From positions 1-20,150 of the forward strand of contig JAIERC010000316.1 in the NCBI GenBank assembly GCA_019747165.1: a DNA stretch of 20,150 bases. The letters are read 5' to 3'. The stretch is from Sphingomonas sp. (GTDB taxonomy: Bacteria > Pseudomonadota > Alphaproteobacteria > Sphingomonadales > Sphingomonadaceae). Below the pieces are notes generated by a model that saw only the letters and a list, made by a program, of their open reading frames with translations, had not been told where the DNA came from and did no database searches. Below are positions 1 to 7,890 of this stretch, piece after piece. The stretch's first letter is position 1. Every line of letters begins with the position of its first letter. Position numbers and translations under genes: made by a program.

Positions 1-224
1 GTCGATCGCGAAATGCCGGTGGCAGCCAGCATCACGCTGTCTGGCGCATCCACCGCGATGCTTTGCGTGCCGATCGCATAGGACCCCAGCGCGGCCAGCT
101 CCGGTGCATCGACCGGTGGAACCGCATAGGGTTGCCGAGGAGCGAGCCGGGCATGCGCAGCGGACTGGGCCAACGCCACCAGGAGCAAGCCCGACATAAG
201 CAAACACGGGAGGGGCTTAATCAT
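1..224 (-). CDS. Secreted protein N-terminus, possibly alpha/beta hydrolase (partial)
   Basis: This is the 5' part of a minus-strand gene that leaves the window at position 1; 74 codons are visible. The start is ATG at 224-222, preceded by a GGACGAGAGA purine-rich ribosome site. Residues 1 to about 26 form a signal peptide: two lysine/proline-rich residues, a hydrophobic stretch rich in Leu/Met/Val/Ala, and a likely cleavage site after SAAHA. The mature part begins with a proline-rich stretch and then VDAPELAALGSYAIGTQSI. That opening reminds me of secreted sphingomonad alpha/beta hydrolases (dienelactone hydrolase or acetylhydrolase type), but no catalytic motif lies inside the window, so the family is a weak guess. 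It lies downstream of the receptor gene on the same strand, separated by a strong terminator, so it is probably a separate transcription unit. Confidence 0.5.
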   Translation of the reverse strand, partial: MIKPLPCLLMSGLLLVALAQSAAHARLAPRQPYAVPPVDAPELAALGSYAIGTQSIAVDAPDSVMLAATGISRS

Positions 225-270
225 TCTCTCGTCCAGTTCTTCGTGTCCGCCAGGCCCGTGAAAACGAAAA

Positions 271-301
271 CGCGCCCAAGCAGGGGGTCTGCTTGGGCGC
301 G
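271..301 (-). terminator. Intrinsic terminator of the TonB receptor gene
   Basis: A perfect 12-bp inverted repeat (271-282 CGCGCCCAAGCA with 290-301) encloses a 7-nt loop. Read on the minus strand, the stem is followed at once by TTTTCGTTTT, a T-rich tail. It starts 23 bp after the receptor stop codon and precedes the next minus-strand gene. It therefore fits a Rho-independent terminator for transcription coming from the receptor. Confidence 0.9.
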
Positions 302-324
302 CCTTCATGTCATCCTCAGGACGA

Positions 325-3144
325 TCAGAAGTTCAGGCGAACGCCAGCGGCATAGCGCGCGCCGGTATCTACAAAATCCAGTACCTGATTGTTGAAGCGC
401 CCGGTGGTGATGTTGGTCGAGTTGGTCACGTTGGTGCCTTCGGCGAAGACCTGTGCAAATTTCGTAATGTCGTAGCTTACGCGCACGTCAATCTGATCGA
501 ATGGACGGCGGAACACCGGGTCGCCGCCCTGGCTCGGCGTGACCAGATATTCAAGGAACCTGCCACGGCGGTTGTAGGCGATGCGTGCAGCAAAGCCGTC
601 CTTCTCGTAGAAGCCGGTGACGTTGTAGCTGTTGCCGAGTCCTTCGAGCGCGAACGACGTGGTTGTGCTATTGACGTCGAATGCGGCATCGCTGTCCACC
701 AACGTAGCGTTGGCCGACAGACCCAGACCATCGAGCGGTCCCGGCAGATAATCGAAGGTATGCACCAAATTGAGCTCAATGCCCCGCACCGAGGCATTCT
801 GGGCGTTGCGCGGGCGACGCACGTTGAATGTCGCAGTGTTGGGCCCGGTGATGCCGTTGCCGATTGGAAGATTGCTGGCATTGGCAATAGCGAAGGGTTC
901 GGCCGAGCGGGTCTGGACGATGAAGTTGTCGATGCTCTTGTAGAAGAACGCGGCCGACAAAGTGGTTGTCGAGGTCGGATACCATTCGAACGAGAGATCG
1001 AAATTGTCCGAAGTGTAGGGGCGCAGGCTTGGATTGCCGCCGCTGGCATCGAGACTTGCCGGACGGGTCACGTCAAAGTTGGTTCGCGGTGCCAAATCGC
1101 GGATCTGCGGTCGGGTCAGCGTTCGCGAAGCGGAGAAGCGGGCAATGATCTGATCCGTGAAGTTCACCTTGATGTTCACGTTAGGCAGGAAATAATTGTA
1201 GCTTGACCGCTGCGCGGTGGCCACCGGCGCACCGCCATTGGCAAATACCGCATTATAGATCGTCGGATCGCCGAGAACCGAGAGCAAGTCGGTCAGCGCC
1301 AGCTGGCGGCCGCTCGCGGTCAGCTCGGTATGCACATAGCGTGCGCCGATATTGACCACCCACGGCAGCGAACCGAGATTGCCTTTGAAATCAGCTTCGA
1401 GGTAGCCGGCATAGACCCCTTCCGAGATCGCAAACGAGTTTGGCTGGACCGCAGCCGCATATCCGTTGGTCGAAGCCAACAGCGCCGCAGTCGTGCCGGC
1501 CGGGAGGCCGCGAGCGGCGTCGCGCGCCGCGGCTTGGGCAGCGCTCTCGAGGAAGGCGAAATAGGCGTTGGCATTATAGCCCTGAATCGCCGTGGGCACA
1601 GTGCCCGACCCGCTGGGCGCGCGCAGCGTAAGGGAGCTGAGCAGCGCGGGCGACGAGGCCTCGTTATAGCCACAGTAAAGGCACAGCGTGTTGGGATTGG
1701 TCGCGATGCTCTGGCTGTTCTTGCTGCGGTTGGTGTTGATCAGGCCAAACCGGACCTTGTCCAACACACCACCATCAGACTTCCATTCGGTGTCGAGCTT
1801 GTATTCGAGCACGCGCTCGGCCTCGCTATTGCCCTGACGCAGCGCGATATGCGTGCGGCCCAGCGCAGGATTTGTCAGGTTTGCCGAATAGTTCAGCGTC
1901 GACGGGAAGTTATTTCCTGTCGCTTCCTGGAAGCTGTACCGGCTGGGGATGCCGATCACGGTGAAGTAATTGCGTCCACCGGCCGAATCCGACGCACGCG
2001 ACCATGAAACATCGGCCTTCACGGTCAGGTTGGCGTTCGGCTTCCATTCGACATTACCGCCAGCCGCATAGGTTTTGACGAAACGGTTGTTCGACGTCTG
2101 GATGAGGTCGGCGTTGCCGTTGGTGGTCAGCGAGGTAACGGTGCGGTTCGAATCGATCGCTGCGGCAGTGTAGCTCGAAGGTTCGAACCAACTGCCGAGC
2201 GCCTGGACGCGGGAATTCACATTGAACTGGTTATAAAGGCCATCAACGGTGACTGTTAGCTGATCGCTCGGACGGTATTGGGCCGTCCCGGTCACGCCGA
2301 TGCGTTCGCGCGACTGGTCGTCCTGACCCACATCCTGGTTGCGCGGTGCAAAGACATTGGTGAACAGCGGGGTTGCGGTCGGTCCGACGGCGACGCCGGG
2401 CAGATAGCCGCGATTCTGAGTAAAGCGCGTCTGCGCATCGCGCTTTTGGTAGGAAACCGATGCCAGCAGGCCGAGCGTCCCGTCAGCAAACGTGTCGCTG
2501 ATCAGGCCGAAGGCCTGCGGCGTTACTTGACCGCTATTGCGTTCATACTGGCCCTTGGCCGAAACGACGGCCTTGAACCCTTTGATATCCAGCGGACGCG
2601 GGGTCTTGACGTTGAGCGTCGCGCCGATGCCACCGTCCTGAAGGCGGGCCTGCGAGCTTTTGTAAACTTCGGCTCCGCTGATCAATTCTGCCGCGAGAAG
2701 ATCGAAGCTGAATTCGCGGCCCTGGTTATCGCTGGCGAAGGTGCGCCCGTTGATCAGCACCGTGTTGAACGAAGGCCCGAAGCCGCGCACGGTAACAAAC
2801 CGGCCCTCGCCGTTGCTGCGGTCGATCGCCACGCCGGGAATGCGCTGGAGCGATTCCGCCACGTTGGTATCGGGGAACTTGCCAAGATCTTCCGAGCTGA
2901 TCGCATCAACAATGCTATCGGCATTTTTCTTGATGTTGGCGGCACTGCTAAGGCTGCCGCGAATGCCGATGACAACGATGTCCTCGGGCTCGGCCGCCGG
3001 TTTTTCGGTCGGCTCTGCTGTCGGAGTGGTCTGTGCCAAGGCGGGCGCCGCGGAAAGGATCATGGCTGCGGCGAGCGCGCCTGCGCTGGCCTGCGCGAGA
3101 TAAACGGTCATTCGCCCGTGGGCGACCCGATCGGTCGATTTCAT
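325..3144 (-). CDS. TonB-dependent outer-membrane receptor (TonB-Xanth-Caul type)
   Basis: This 939-residue outer-membrane receptor is probably the importer of the galactoside or glycan that this locus uses. The ATG at 3144-3142 follows an AGGGAGG ribosome site with a 5-nt gap; the longer open frame to 3213 is not needed. Residues 1-37 are a signal peptide with a long basic N-region and cleavage likely after APALA. A TonB-box-like EDIVVIGIRGS lies near residues 53-63. The plug domain follows, with the KFPDTNVAESLQRIPGV motif and VLINGR typical of the Xanthomonas/Caulobacter receptor family (TIGR01782-like). The rest is a 22-strand-type barrel ending in ...AGVRLNF, with the terminal Phe needed for outer-membrane assembly. 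It is transcribed divergently from the halogenase and ends at a strong terminator. The substrate is inferred only from the neighbouring galactosidases. Confidence 0.95.
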   Translation of the reverse strand: MKSTDRVAHGRMTVYLAQASAGALAAAMILSAAPALAQTTPTAEPTEKPAAEPEDIVVIGIRGSLSSAANIKKNADSIVDAISSEDLGKFPDTNVAESLQRIPGVAIDRSNGEGRFVTVRGFGPSFNTVLINGRTFASDNQGREFSFDLLAAELISGAEVYKSSQARLQDGGIGATLNVKTPRPLDIKGFKAVVSAKGQYERNSGQVTPQAFGLISDTFADGTLGLLASVSYQKRDAQTRFTQNRGYLPGVAVGPTATPLFTNVFAPRNQDVGQDDQSRERIGVTGTAQYRPSDQLTVTVDGLYNQFNVNSRVQALGSWFEPSSYTAAAIDSNRTVTSLTTNGNADLIQTSNNRFVKTYAAGGNVEWKPNANLTVKADVSWSRASDSAGGRNYFTVIGIPSRYSFQEATGNNFPSTLNYSANLTNPALGRTHIALRQGNSEAERVLEYKLDTEWKSDGGVLDKVRFGLINTNRSKNSQSIATNPNTLCLYCGYNEASSPALLSSLTLRAPSGSGTVPTAIQGYNANAYFAFLESAAQAAARDAARGLPAGTTAALLASTNGYAAAVQPNSFAISEGVYAGYLEADFKGNLGSLPWVVNIGARYVHTELTASGRQLALTDLLSVLGDPTIYNAVFANGGAPVATAQRSSYNYFLPNVNIKVNFTDQIIARFSASRTLTRPQIRDLAPRTNFDVTRPASLDASGGNPSLRPYTSDNFDLSFEWYPTSTTTLSAAFFYKSIDNFIVQTRSAEPFAIANASNLPIGNGITGPNTATFNVRRPRNAQNASVRGIELNLVHTFDYLPGPLDGLGLSANATLVDSDAAFDVNSTTTSFALEGLGNSYNVTGFYEKDGFAARIAYNRRGRFLEYLVTPSQGGDPVFRRPFDQIDVRVSYDITKFAQVFAEGTNVTNSTNITTGRFNNQVLDFVDTGARYAAGVRLNF

Positions 3145-3236
3145 AGCATCCTCCCTAGCGTATGTGGGCCTTGCTTTCGAAGGTCGCCACGATTTCGATC
3201 TGATGCGAGGCAATGTACCCTCTGGTCAGTTCTTCA

Positions 3237-3249
3237 TTTATATGATTTA
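3237..3249. promoter_or_regulatory. Candidate operator, copy C of shared AT-rich element
   Basis: TTTATATGATTTA lies between the divergent receptor and halogenase genes. It shares the 9-base core TTATATGAT with the palindromic copy at 12308-12320 (9 of 13 positions overall). It covers the predicted -10 of the receptor, where a bound repressor would block initiation. It is the weakest copy and is not itself a good palindrome. Confidence 0.35.
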
Positions 3250-3266
3250 TTCGGCCGCGTTGTAAA
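3237..3266 (-). promoter_or_regulatory. Predicted promoter of the TonB receptor gene
   Basis: On the minus strand, TTTACA (3266-3261) and TATAAA (3242-3237) are separated by 18 bp. Each matches the sigma-70 consensus hexamer at five of six bases. Transcription would start near 3230, giving a leader of about 85 nt before the ATG. The -10 hexamer lies within the AT-rich element shared with the two other divergent promoter regions. The prediction is by eye. Confidence 0.5.
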
Positions 3267-3390
3267 CAGCATTTTCGTTGCCAAATGTTCACGTTGCAAA
3301 GCGCGGCAAAAAAGGGTCGCTTCCATCGAGGTGCCGGCTCGGCAGATTTGACCACTGGCGCGCGCAAGGGCAGCAAGGAAGGCCGGGGGA

Positions 3391-4938
3391 ATGGAAACGC
3401 TAGTGCGAACGGTAGTTATTGTCGGCGGCGGTAGTGCTGGCTGGATCGCGGCGGCGCGGATTGCGGCGCGCAATGGCACCGGCCCGGATGCTGTCCGGGT
3501 GGTGCTGGTTGAATCCGCCGCAATTGGCACCATTGGGGTCGGCGAAGGCACCTGGCCGACCATGCGCAATACGCTGCGCAAGGTGGGCATCAGCGAAACG
3601 CGCTTCATTCGCAAATGCGATGCCGCCTTCAAGCAAGGGGCGAAATTCGTCCGCTGGACCGACGGCACGGACGCAGACGGTTACTATCACCCGCTCAATC
3701 CGCCGCAGGGCGCAACGCAGATCAACCTTTCCGGGCATTGGCAGCAACGCCAGCACGATACGCCGATGGCGTTCGCCGATTCGGTCGATTTTCAGCCGGC
3801 ACTGTGCGAGGCCGGGCTCGCCCCGAAGGCAATCACCACCCCCGAATACGGCGCCGTCGCCAATTATGCCTACCACCTCGATGCAGGCAAATTCGCCACG
3901 ATGATGCGCGATCACGCTGTCGGCACGCTCGGCGTAGAGCATTTCGTCGATGATGTGATCGGCGTGCGCATGGCCGAAAATGGCGATATTGCGGGCCTAG
4001 ATCTCGAGCAGCATGGCGCGCTCGATGGCGACTTGTTCGTCGATTGCACAGGCTTTGCCGCGCTTTTGATCGGCGGCGTCTATGATTCAAAATTTCGCGA
4101 TTGCAGCGACGTGCTGTTCGCCGATCACGCATTGGCGATGCAGGTCCCTTATCCCGAGGAGGACAGCCCGATCGCGTGCCACACCATCTCGACGGCCCAA
4201 AGCGCCGGGTGGATCTGGGACATCGGGCTGTGGACACGGCGCGGGATCGGCCATGTCTATTCCAGCAGCCATATCAGCCATGATCAGGCCGAAGCCGAGC
4301 TGCGCGCCTATATCGGCCCGCAATCAGAAGCGCTGACCGCGCGCCGGATCGCGATTCGCGCGGGCCACCGCGAAACCTTCTGGTCGCACAATTGCGTTGC
4401 AGTGGGATTGTCGGCGGGATTTCTCGAGCCGCTGGAAGCCTCGGCGCTGATGCTGGTTGAGACGGCGGTGGATTGTATCGCCGACCGGCTGCCCCGGACC
4501 CGACCGGTAATGGAAACGATGGCACGGCAGTTCAACGCCGCGTTTACCCACCATTGGGAAAGAATCATCGAATTCCTGAAGCTGCATTATCTGCTGACCA
4601 AGCGGACCGACACCAGCTTCTGGCGCGACATCGTAGCGCCAGAAAGCGTGCCCGACGGCCTTCGCGACAAGCTAGAAATGTGGCGCTATCATCCCCCCAC
4701 CGCGCAGGACTTTCCGCATCAGCCTGAGGTGTTTTCCTGGCCCAGCTATCAATACGTGCTCCACGGCATGGATTTTGCGAACCATTACGCGCGCCTTGCC
4801 GATCTGGACGCCGAGACGGGCGCGGCGCGGCGCTGGTTTGCCAACAACGAGCGGGTGCGCGGTCAGGCAATGTCGCAATTGCCCAAACATCGTGAGTTGC
4901 TAGGTAAGATCAGAACCCACGGCCTCCAGACGGTTTAA
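3391..4938 (+). CDS. Flavin-dependent tryptophan halogenase family protein
   Basis: This 515-residue protein matches the usual length of FADH2-dependent tryptophan/indole halogenases (PrnA/RebH family). The N-terminus has the FAD-binding VGGGSAGW (residues 11-18) and GVGEGTWP (49-56). Lys81 in AAFKQGAKF aligns with the catalytic Lys79 of RebH, and FLEPLE (345-350) aligns with the segment that holds the catalytic Glu of RebH. The diagnostic WxWxIP motif is present as WIWDIG (275-280), with Gly in place of Pro. The ATG is preceded by AAGGAAGG. It is followed 5 bp later by a SapC-family gene, and the two are probably cotranscribed and divergent from the receptor. Known relatives halogenate tryptophan or free indole. 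Genes of this subgroup recur beside TonB receptors in Caulobacter, Xanthomonas and sphingomonads, where their true substrate is unclear. Membership of the superfamily is clear, but halogenation itself is inferred. Confidence 0.9.
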   Translation: METLVRTVVIVGGGSAGWIAAARIAARNGTGPDAVRVVLVESAAIGTIGVGEGTWPTMRNTLRKVGISETRFIRKCDAAFKQGAKFVRWTDGTDADGYYHPLNPPQGATQINLSGHWQQRQHDTPMAFADSVDFQPALCEAGLAPKAITTPEYGAVANYAYHLDAGKFATMMRDHAVGTLGVEHFVDDVIGVRMAENGDIAGLDLEQHGALDGDLFVDCTGFAALLIGGVYDSKFRDCSDVLFADHALAMQVPYPEEDSPIACHTISTAQSAGWIWDIGLWTRRGIGHVYSSSHISHDQAEAELRAYIGPQSEALTARRIAIRAGHRETFWSHNCVAVGLSAGFLEPLEASALMLVETAVDCIADRLPRTRPVMETMARQFNAAFTHHWERIIEFLKLHYLLTKRTDTSFWRDIVAPESVPDGLRDKLEMWRYHPPTAQDFPHQPEVFSWPSYQYVLHGMDFANHYARLADLDAETGAARRWFANNERVRGQAMSQLPKHRELLGKIRTHGLQTV

Positions 4939-4943
4939 GGCGA

Positions 4944-5672
4944 ATGGGCATTACACCACTGACCGCCAGTCGCCACGGCAACATCAGGATCGGGGCCCGG
5001 CCAGATCCCGTTTATGGTGCGCGGCACAACCATGCTGTTCTCGGCGCAAGCGAGATTATGTACGCGTCGGCAGATTTTCCTTTGCTGCTGATGAAGGATG
5101 GTGAAACTGGGGCGTTCAACATCGTCGCACTGTTTGGCTTTGCGCCGGGGCAGAACCGGTATGTCATCAACGGCCGTTGGCAAGCAACATGGCTGCCTGG
5201 AGCGATGCTACGCTATCCGTTCTACCGCGATGAAAACGCCCCTCATGGCCTTGCGATCGACGAGGAGTGCGGCCTGCTCCATACAGCGCAGGGGGAAGCG
5301 CTGTTCACCGATGGACAGCCTACGCGCTTTACGACCCACATTGCCCAAACCATCGTCGCGCTGGTCGATGATATCGCCGCCGCCCAGACGCTCGCCCGAA
5401 TATTGGCAGCCAGCGCGCTGGTTCGGCCGCTGGAGTTGATTTTGACCGACGCTTCTGGCCACGAGAACCAGATCGATGGCCTCTATGGCATCAGCCAGCA
5501 AGCGCTCGATGAGCTAAGCGACAGCGCGGTGCTGTCGCTCCATCGCAGCGGCGCACTGCGCGCGGCGAACGTGATCGCAGCATCGCTGGGCCAGCTGGAA
5601 AGGGTTCGCCAGCTTCACGACCACGCCAGCCCGCAGCCATTGGCCAGGATGGCCTACGCCATCATCGACTGA
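4944..5672 (+). CDS. SapC family protein
   Basis: A 242-residue cytoplasmic protein with no signal peptide or membrane segment. The central pattern of the SapC family (PF07277) is visible: ASADFPLLLMKDGETGAFN, then VALFGFAPGQNRYV, then W.ATWLPGAMLRYPFYRD, and later ALFTDGQPTR. SapC was named from an S-layer/toxin-linked gene in Campylobacter, but its biochemical role is not known. In proteobacteria it is frequently encoded next to TonB-dependent receptors and tryptophan-halogenase-like proteins, as here. Its ATG lies only 5 bp after the halogenase stop, with the ribosome site (AAGGCGA) overlapping that stop, so translation is probably coupled. Its 3' end is 8 bp from the convergent alpha-galactosidase stop, with no terminator between. 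Confidence 0.85.
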   Translation: MGITPLTASRHGNIRIGARPDPVYGARHNHAVLGASEIMYASADFPLLLMKDGETGAFNIVALFGFAPGQNRYVINGRWQATWLPGAMLRYPFYRDENAPHGLAIDEECGLLHTAQGEALFTDGQPTRFTTHIAQTIVALVDDIAAAQTLARILAASALVRPLELILTDASGHENQIDGLYGISQQALDELSDSAVLSLHRSGALRAANVIAASLGQLERVRQLHDHASPQPLARMAYAIID

Positions 5673-5680
5673 AGCGGCAA

Positions 5681-7771
5681 TCAGATCGCCTCGAGGTACC
5701 AGACGACAACCGATTGCGGCCAGAGCAGCGGCAATTCGATGCCGGACTTCATCAGCGCATCTCCCATCATCTCGCTTGGCTCTGCTGCTCCGGCTGGCCA
5801 TAGCTGGGACATGCGATAGCATTTGGCAGGATCGAGCCCGTCGAACCGCAATCGCCCCGGCAGTGTCGCCGGATGCCCTTCAAGCAAGGCATAAGAAAAC
5901 AGTGCCGCGGACTGGTCGGCTGCAACAATGCCAAAGACGTCGCGCTCGGGCGACGTATCGATCCGCACCCTATCGCCGCCGTGGATGAGCGCGCGGTGCC
6001 GCTTGTGCAGCGCGATGGCTGCGGCAAGTTCCGATGCCTCTGCATCGGTCAGTTCGCACAGATCCATCTCCAGACCCATGTGCCCGAAGATCGCGACACC
6101 GGCGCGCATTGCCATGCTCAAGCGCCGACCGGTGATGTGGCAATCGCGGGGACCGACATGTGCGCCCAGCAGCGCGCAGGGGAAGAAATAGGAAGCGCCG
6201 CGCTGGATGCGAAGGCGGTCGATCGCGTCGTTGCTGTCAGACGTCCAGAGGCGTTGCGTGCGCTGAAGTATAGCGTAGTCGGCGCGGCCACCGCCAGAGG
6301 CGCAGCTTTCGATCTCCACCCCCGGATGCGCCGCCCTGATCCTGTCGATCAACGCATAAAGCGCTAGGACTTGAGCATGCACCGATGCGCGTCCATCGCT
6401 GTTGCCCGGATGGTTGATGTCCCGGTTGATGTCCCATTTCAGATAACCGATGGGATGGCGGCGCAGCAGCGCGTCGATCCGATCAAACAGATACTCGCAC
6501 ACTGCGGCATTGCTCAGGTCCAGCACGTATTGATTGCGCGACGGCACTTGCGCGGCGCCCGGCACCGACAGCACCCAATCAGGATGCGCGCGGAAGAGAT
6601 CACTGTCGGGATTGACCATTTCAGGCTCCACCCACAAGCCGAATTCCATCCCCAGCGCGCGCACCGTGTCGATGAGCGGTGTCAGCCCATCGGGATAGAC
6701 CGCCTCGCTGACGGTCCAATCGCCAAGACCCGCCCGGTCGCTGCGCCGCGTTCCGAACCAGCCGTCGTCGAGCACGAAGCGCTCTACGCCAAGCGCTGCT
6801 GCGCGCGTCGCAAGGTCGGCGAGCACAGCCGGGTCGTGGTCGAAATAGATCGCTTCCCAGCTATTATAGTGCACCGGACGCGGACGCGCGGTGACAGACG
6901 GATCGACGATCGCAGTCCGCACGAAATGATGCAGCCGCTGCGATACGGCGTTAAAACCGTGATCGCCAACCGCTGCGACCAACATCGGCGTCGTATATCC
7001 CTGATCCTGCGCGAGCCGCACTTCGCCTGGCAGCAGCAGCTCGCCAAACTGGACCGCACCGCGCCCGTCGGCTAGCTGCTCGATGCGGTGGGCATGGTTG
7101 CCGCTCCACGCCAGATGCAGCGCCATCACCTCGCCCTGCCGTTCGCTGGCATCCTCGCTCGCGAGGATCGCGCCGGGGAAACAATCGTGCGATGTGCGGC
7201 CACGGCGATTTTCGCGCACCACCGCCCCGGTCGGGATCGGCGCGCGCCGGGCCATGAACTCCCCCGCCCAGCGCCCGGAAAAGCCGATATGGTCGCTTGC
7301 CCAAACCGGCAGCGGAATGACGGGTGCCGCGAGATGATCGAGCGTGCAGGCCTCGCGATGCCGGTTAATGATCTGCGCGGCGCAGCGCAAAACCCCGGTA
7401 TCGCCGTCAAGGGCAAGCGTGTGGATGAGTTCGAGCGCGTTGACTGCGTCAACCGACCTGAGCGTTATCGAAATTCCCTCGACGGCAATTTCCATCAGAC
7501 GCAGCAATGGCGCAAAACTGGCGCCGTCGCGGTGGAGCGCAAGGCCGGGCGCGCCAACATAGCCCGATGCCATGAGCGGCGTGAGCGTGATGCGCGGCTC
7601 AATGGAGGGCGCGTTGGGTGGTATGGCGCGGACCACCGATGCTGCGACCGATTCGGGCGTTGTCGCGGGCTGCAGCGCGGTGCCGAAGTAAAGGATCGAC
7701 GCCTCCTGATGGCGCAGATCGAGCATCAACGTGGTGCCGCCAGCATCAAGGCGGACGAACGGGTCGTGCAT
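5681..7771 (-). CDS. Alpha-galactosidase, GH36 family
   Basis: A 696-residue retaining alpha-galactosidase that hydrolyses terminal alpha-galactosyl residues (for example melibiose or raffinose-type sugars). An N-terminal beta-sandwich (about residues 1-280) is followed by a (beta/alpha)8 domain. Visible family motifs are FVLDDGWFG (332-340), GLWVEPEMVNPDSDL (378-392), YLKWDINRDINHPG (443-456) with nucleophile Asp447, ESCASGGGRADY (488-499), and WTSDSND (509-515), which contains the acid/base Asp, probably Asp512. The ATG at 7771-7769 (MHDPFVRL) has GGAG 10 nt upstream; the frame extends only to a TTG at 7810. There is no signal peptide, so the enzyme should be cytoplasmic. It is divergent from the GH42 gene and shares its AT-rich intergenic region, and it converges on SapC with 8 bp between stops. 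Family is certain; natural substrate is inferred. Confidence 0.95.
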   Translation of the reverse strand: MHDPFVRLDAGGTTLMLDLRHQEASILYFGTALQPATTPESVAASVVRAIPPNAPSIEPRITLTPLMASGYVGAPGLALHRDGASFAPLLRLMEIAVEGISITLRSVDAVNALELIHTLALDGDTGVLRCAAQIINRHREACTLDHLAAPVIPLPVWASDHIGFSGRWAGEFMARRAPIPTGAVVRENRRGRTSHDCFPGAILASEDASERQGEVMALHLAWSGNHAHRIEQLADGRGAVQFGELLLPGEVRLAQDQGYTTPMLVAAVGDHGFNAVSQRLHHFVRTAIVDPSVTARPRPVHYNSWEAIYFDHDPAVLADLATRAAALGVERFVLDDGWFGTRRSDRAGLGDWTVSEAVYPDGLTPLIDTVRALGMEFGLWVEPEMVNPDSDLFRAHPDWVLSVPGAAQVPSRNQYVLDLSNAAVCEYLFDRIDALLRRHPIGYLKWDINRDINHPGNSDGRASVHAQVLALYALIDRIRAAHPGVEIESCASGGGRADYAILQRTQRLWTSDSNDAIDRLRIQRGASYFFPCALLGAHVGPRDCHITGRRLSMAMRAGVAIFGHMGLEMDLCELTDAEASELAAAIALHKRHRALIHGGDRVRIDTSPERDVFGIVAADQSAALFSYALLEGHPATLPGRLRFDGLDPAKCYRMSQLWPAGAAEPSEMMGDALMKSGIELPLLWPQSVVVWYLEAI

Positions 7772-7816
7772 AAAGTGCTTACTCCAGGGTGGCAGGCTGT
7801 TACCGCCCAAACGACA

Positions 7817-7829
7817 TTTATAATATAAT
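7817..7829 (-). promoter_or_regulatory. Candidate operator, copy B of shared AT-rich element
   Basis: Read on the minus strand this is ATTATATTATAAA, matching copy A (12308-12320) at 11 of 13 positions. It lies in the 119-bp region between the divergent alpha- and beta-galactosidase genes. On the plus strand it contains two overlapping perfect TATAAT hexamers (7819-7824 and 7824-7829) that could be -10 elements for the GH42 gene. I see no convincing -35 partner in either direction. It could therefore be an operator, a -10 region, or both. Confidence 0.45.
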
Positions 7830-7890
7830 TATTGCCAAAGCGAAGTGAGTCAGCAAAATGGCACCGAAGAGCTGAACACAGTGGGGGGCT

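Noticed and set aside
307..1206. Long plus-strand open frame (299 codons) antisense to the TonB receptor
   Set aside because: It lies wholly opposite a receptor with clear domain motifs. Its translation has no recognisable family and it arises from third-position GC bias.
2278..3351. 357-codon plus-strand open frame running through the receptor N-terminus and promoter region
   Set aside because: It is a shadow of the receptor reading frame with no ribosome site and no known motifs.
7088..7828. 246-codon plus-strand frame opposite the alpha-galactosidase
   Set aside because: The minus strand encodes a GH36 enzyme with all motifs; the opposing translation has low complexity and no homology I can see.
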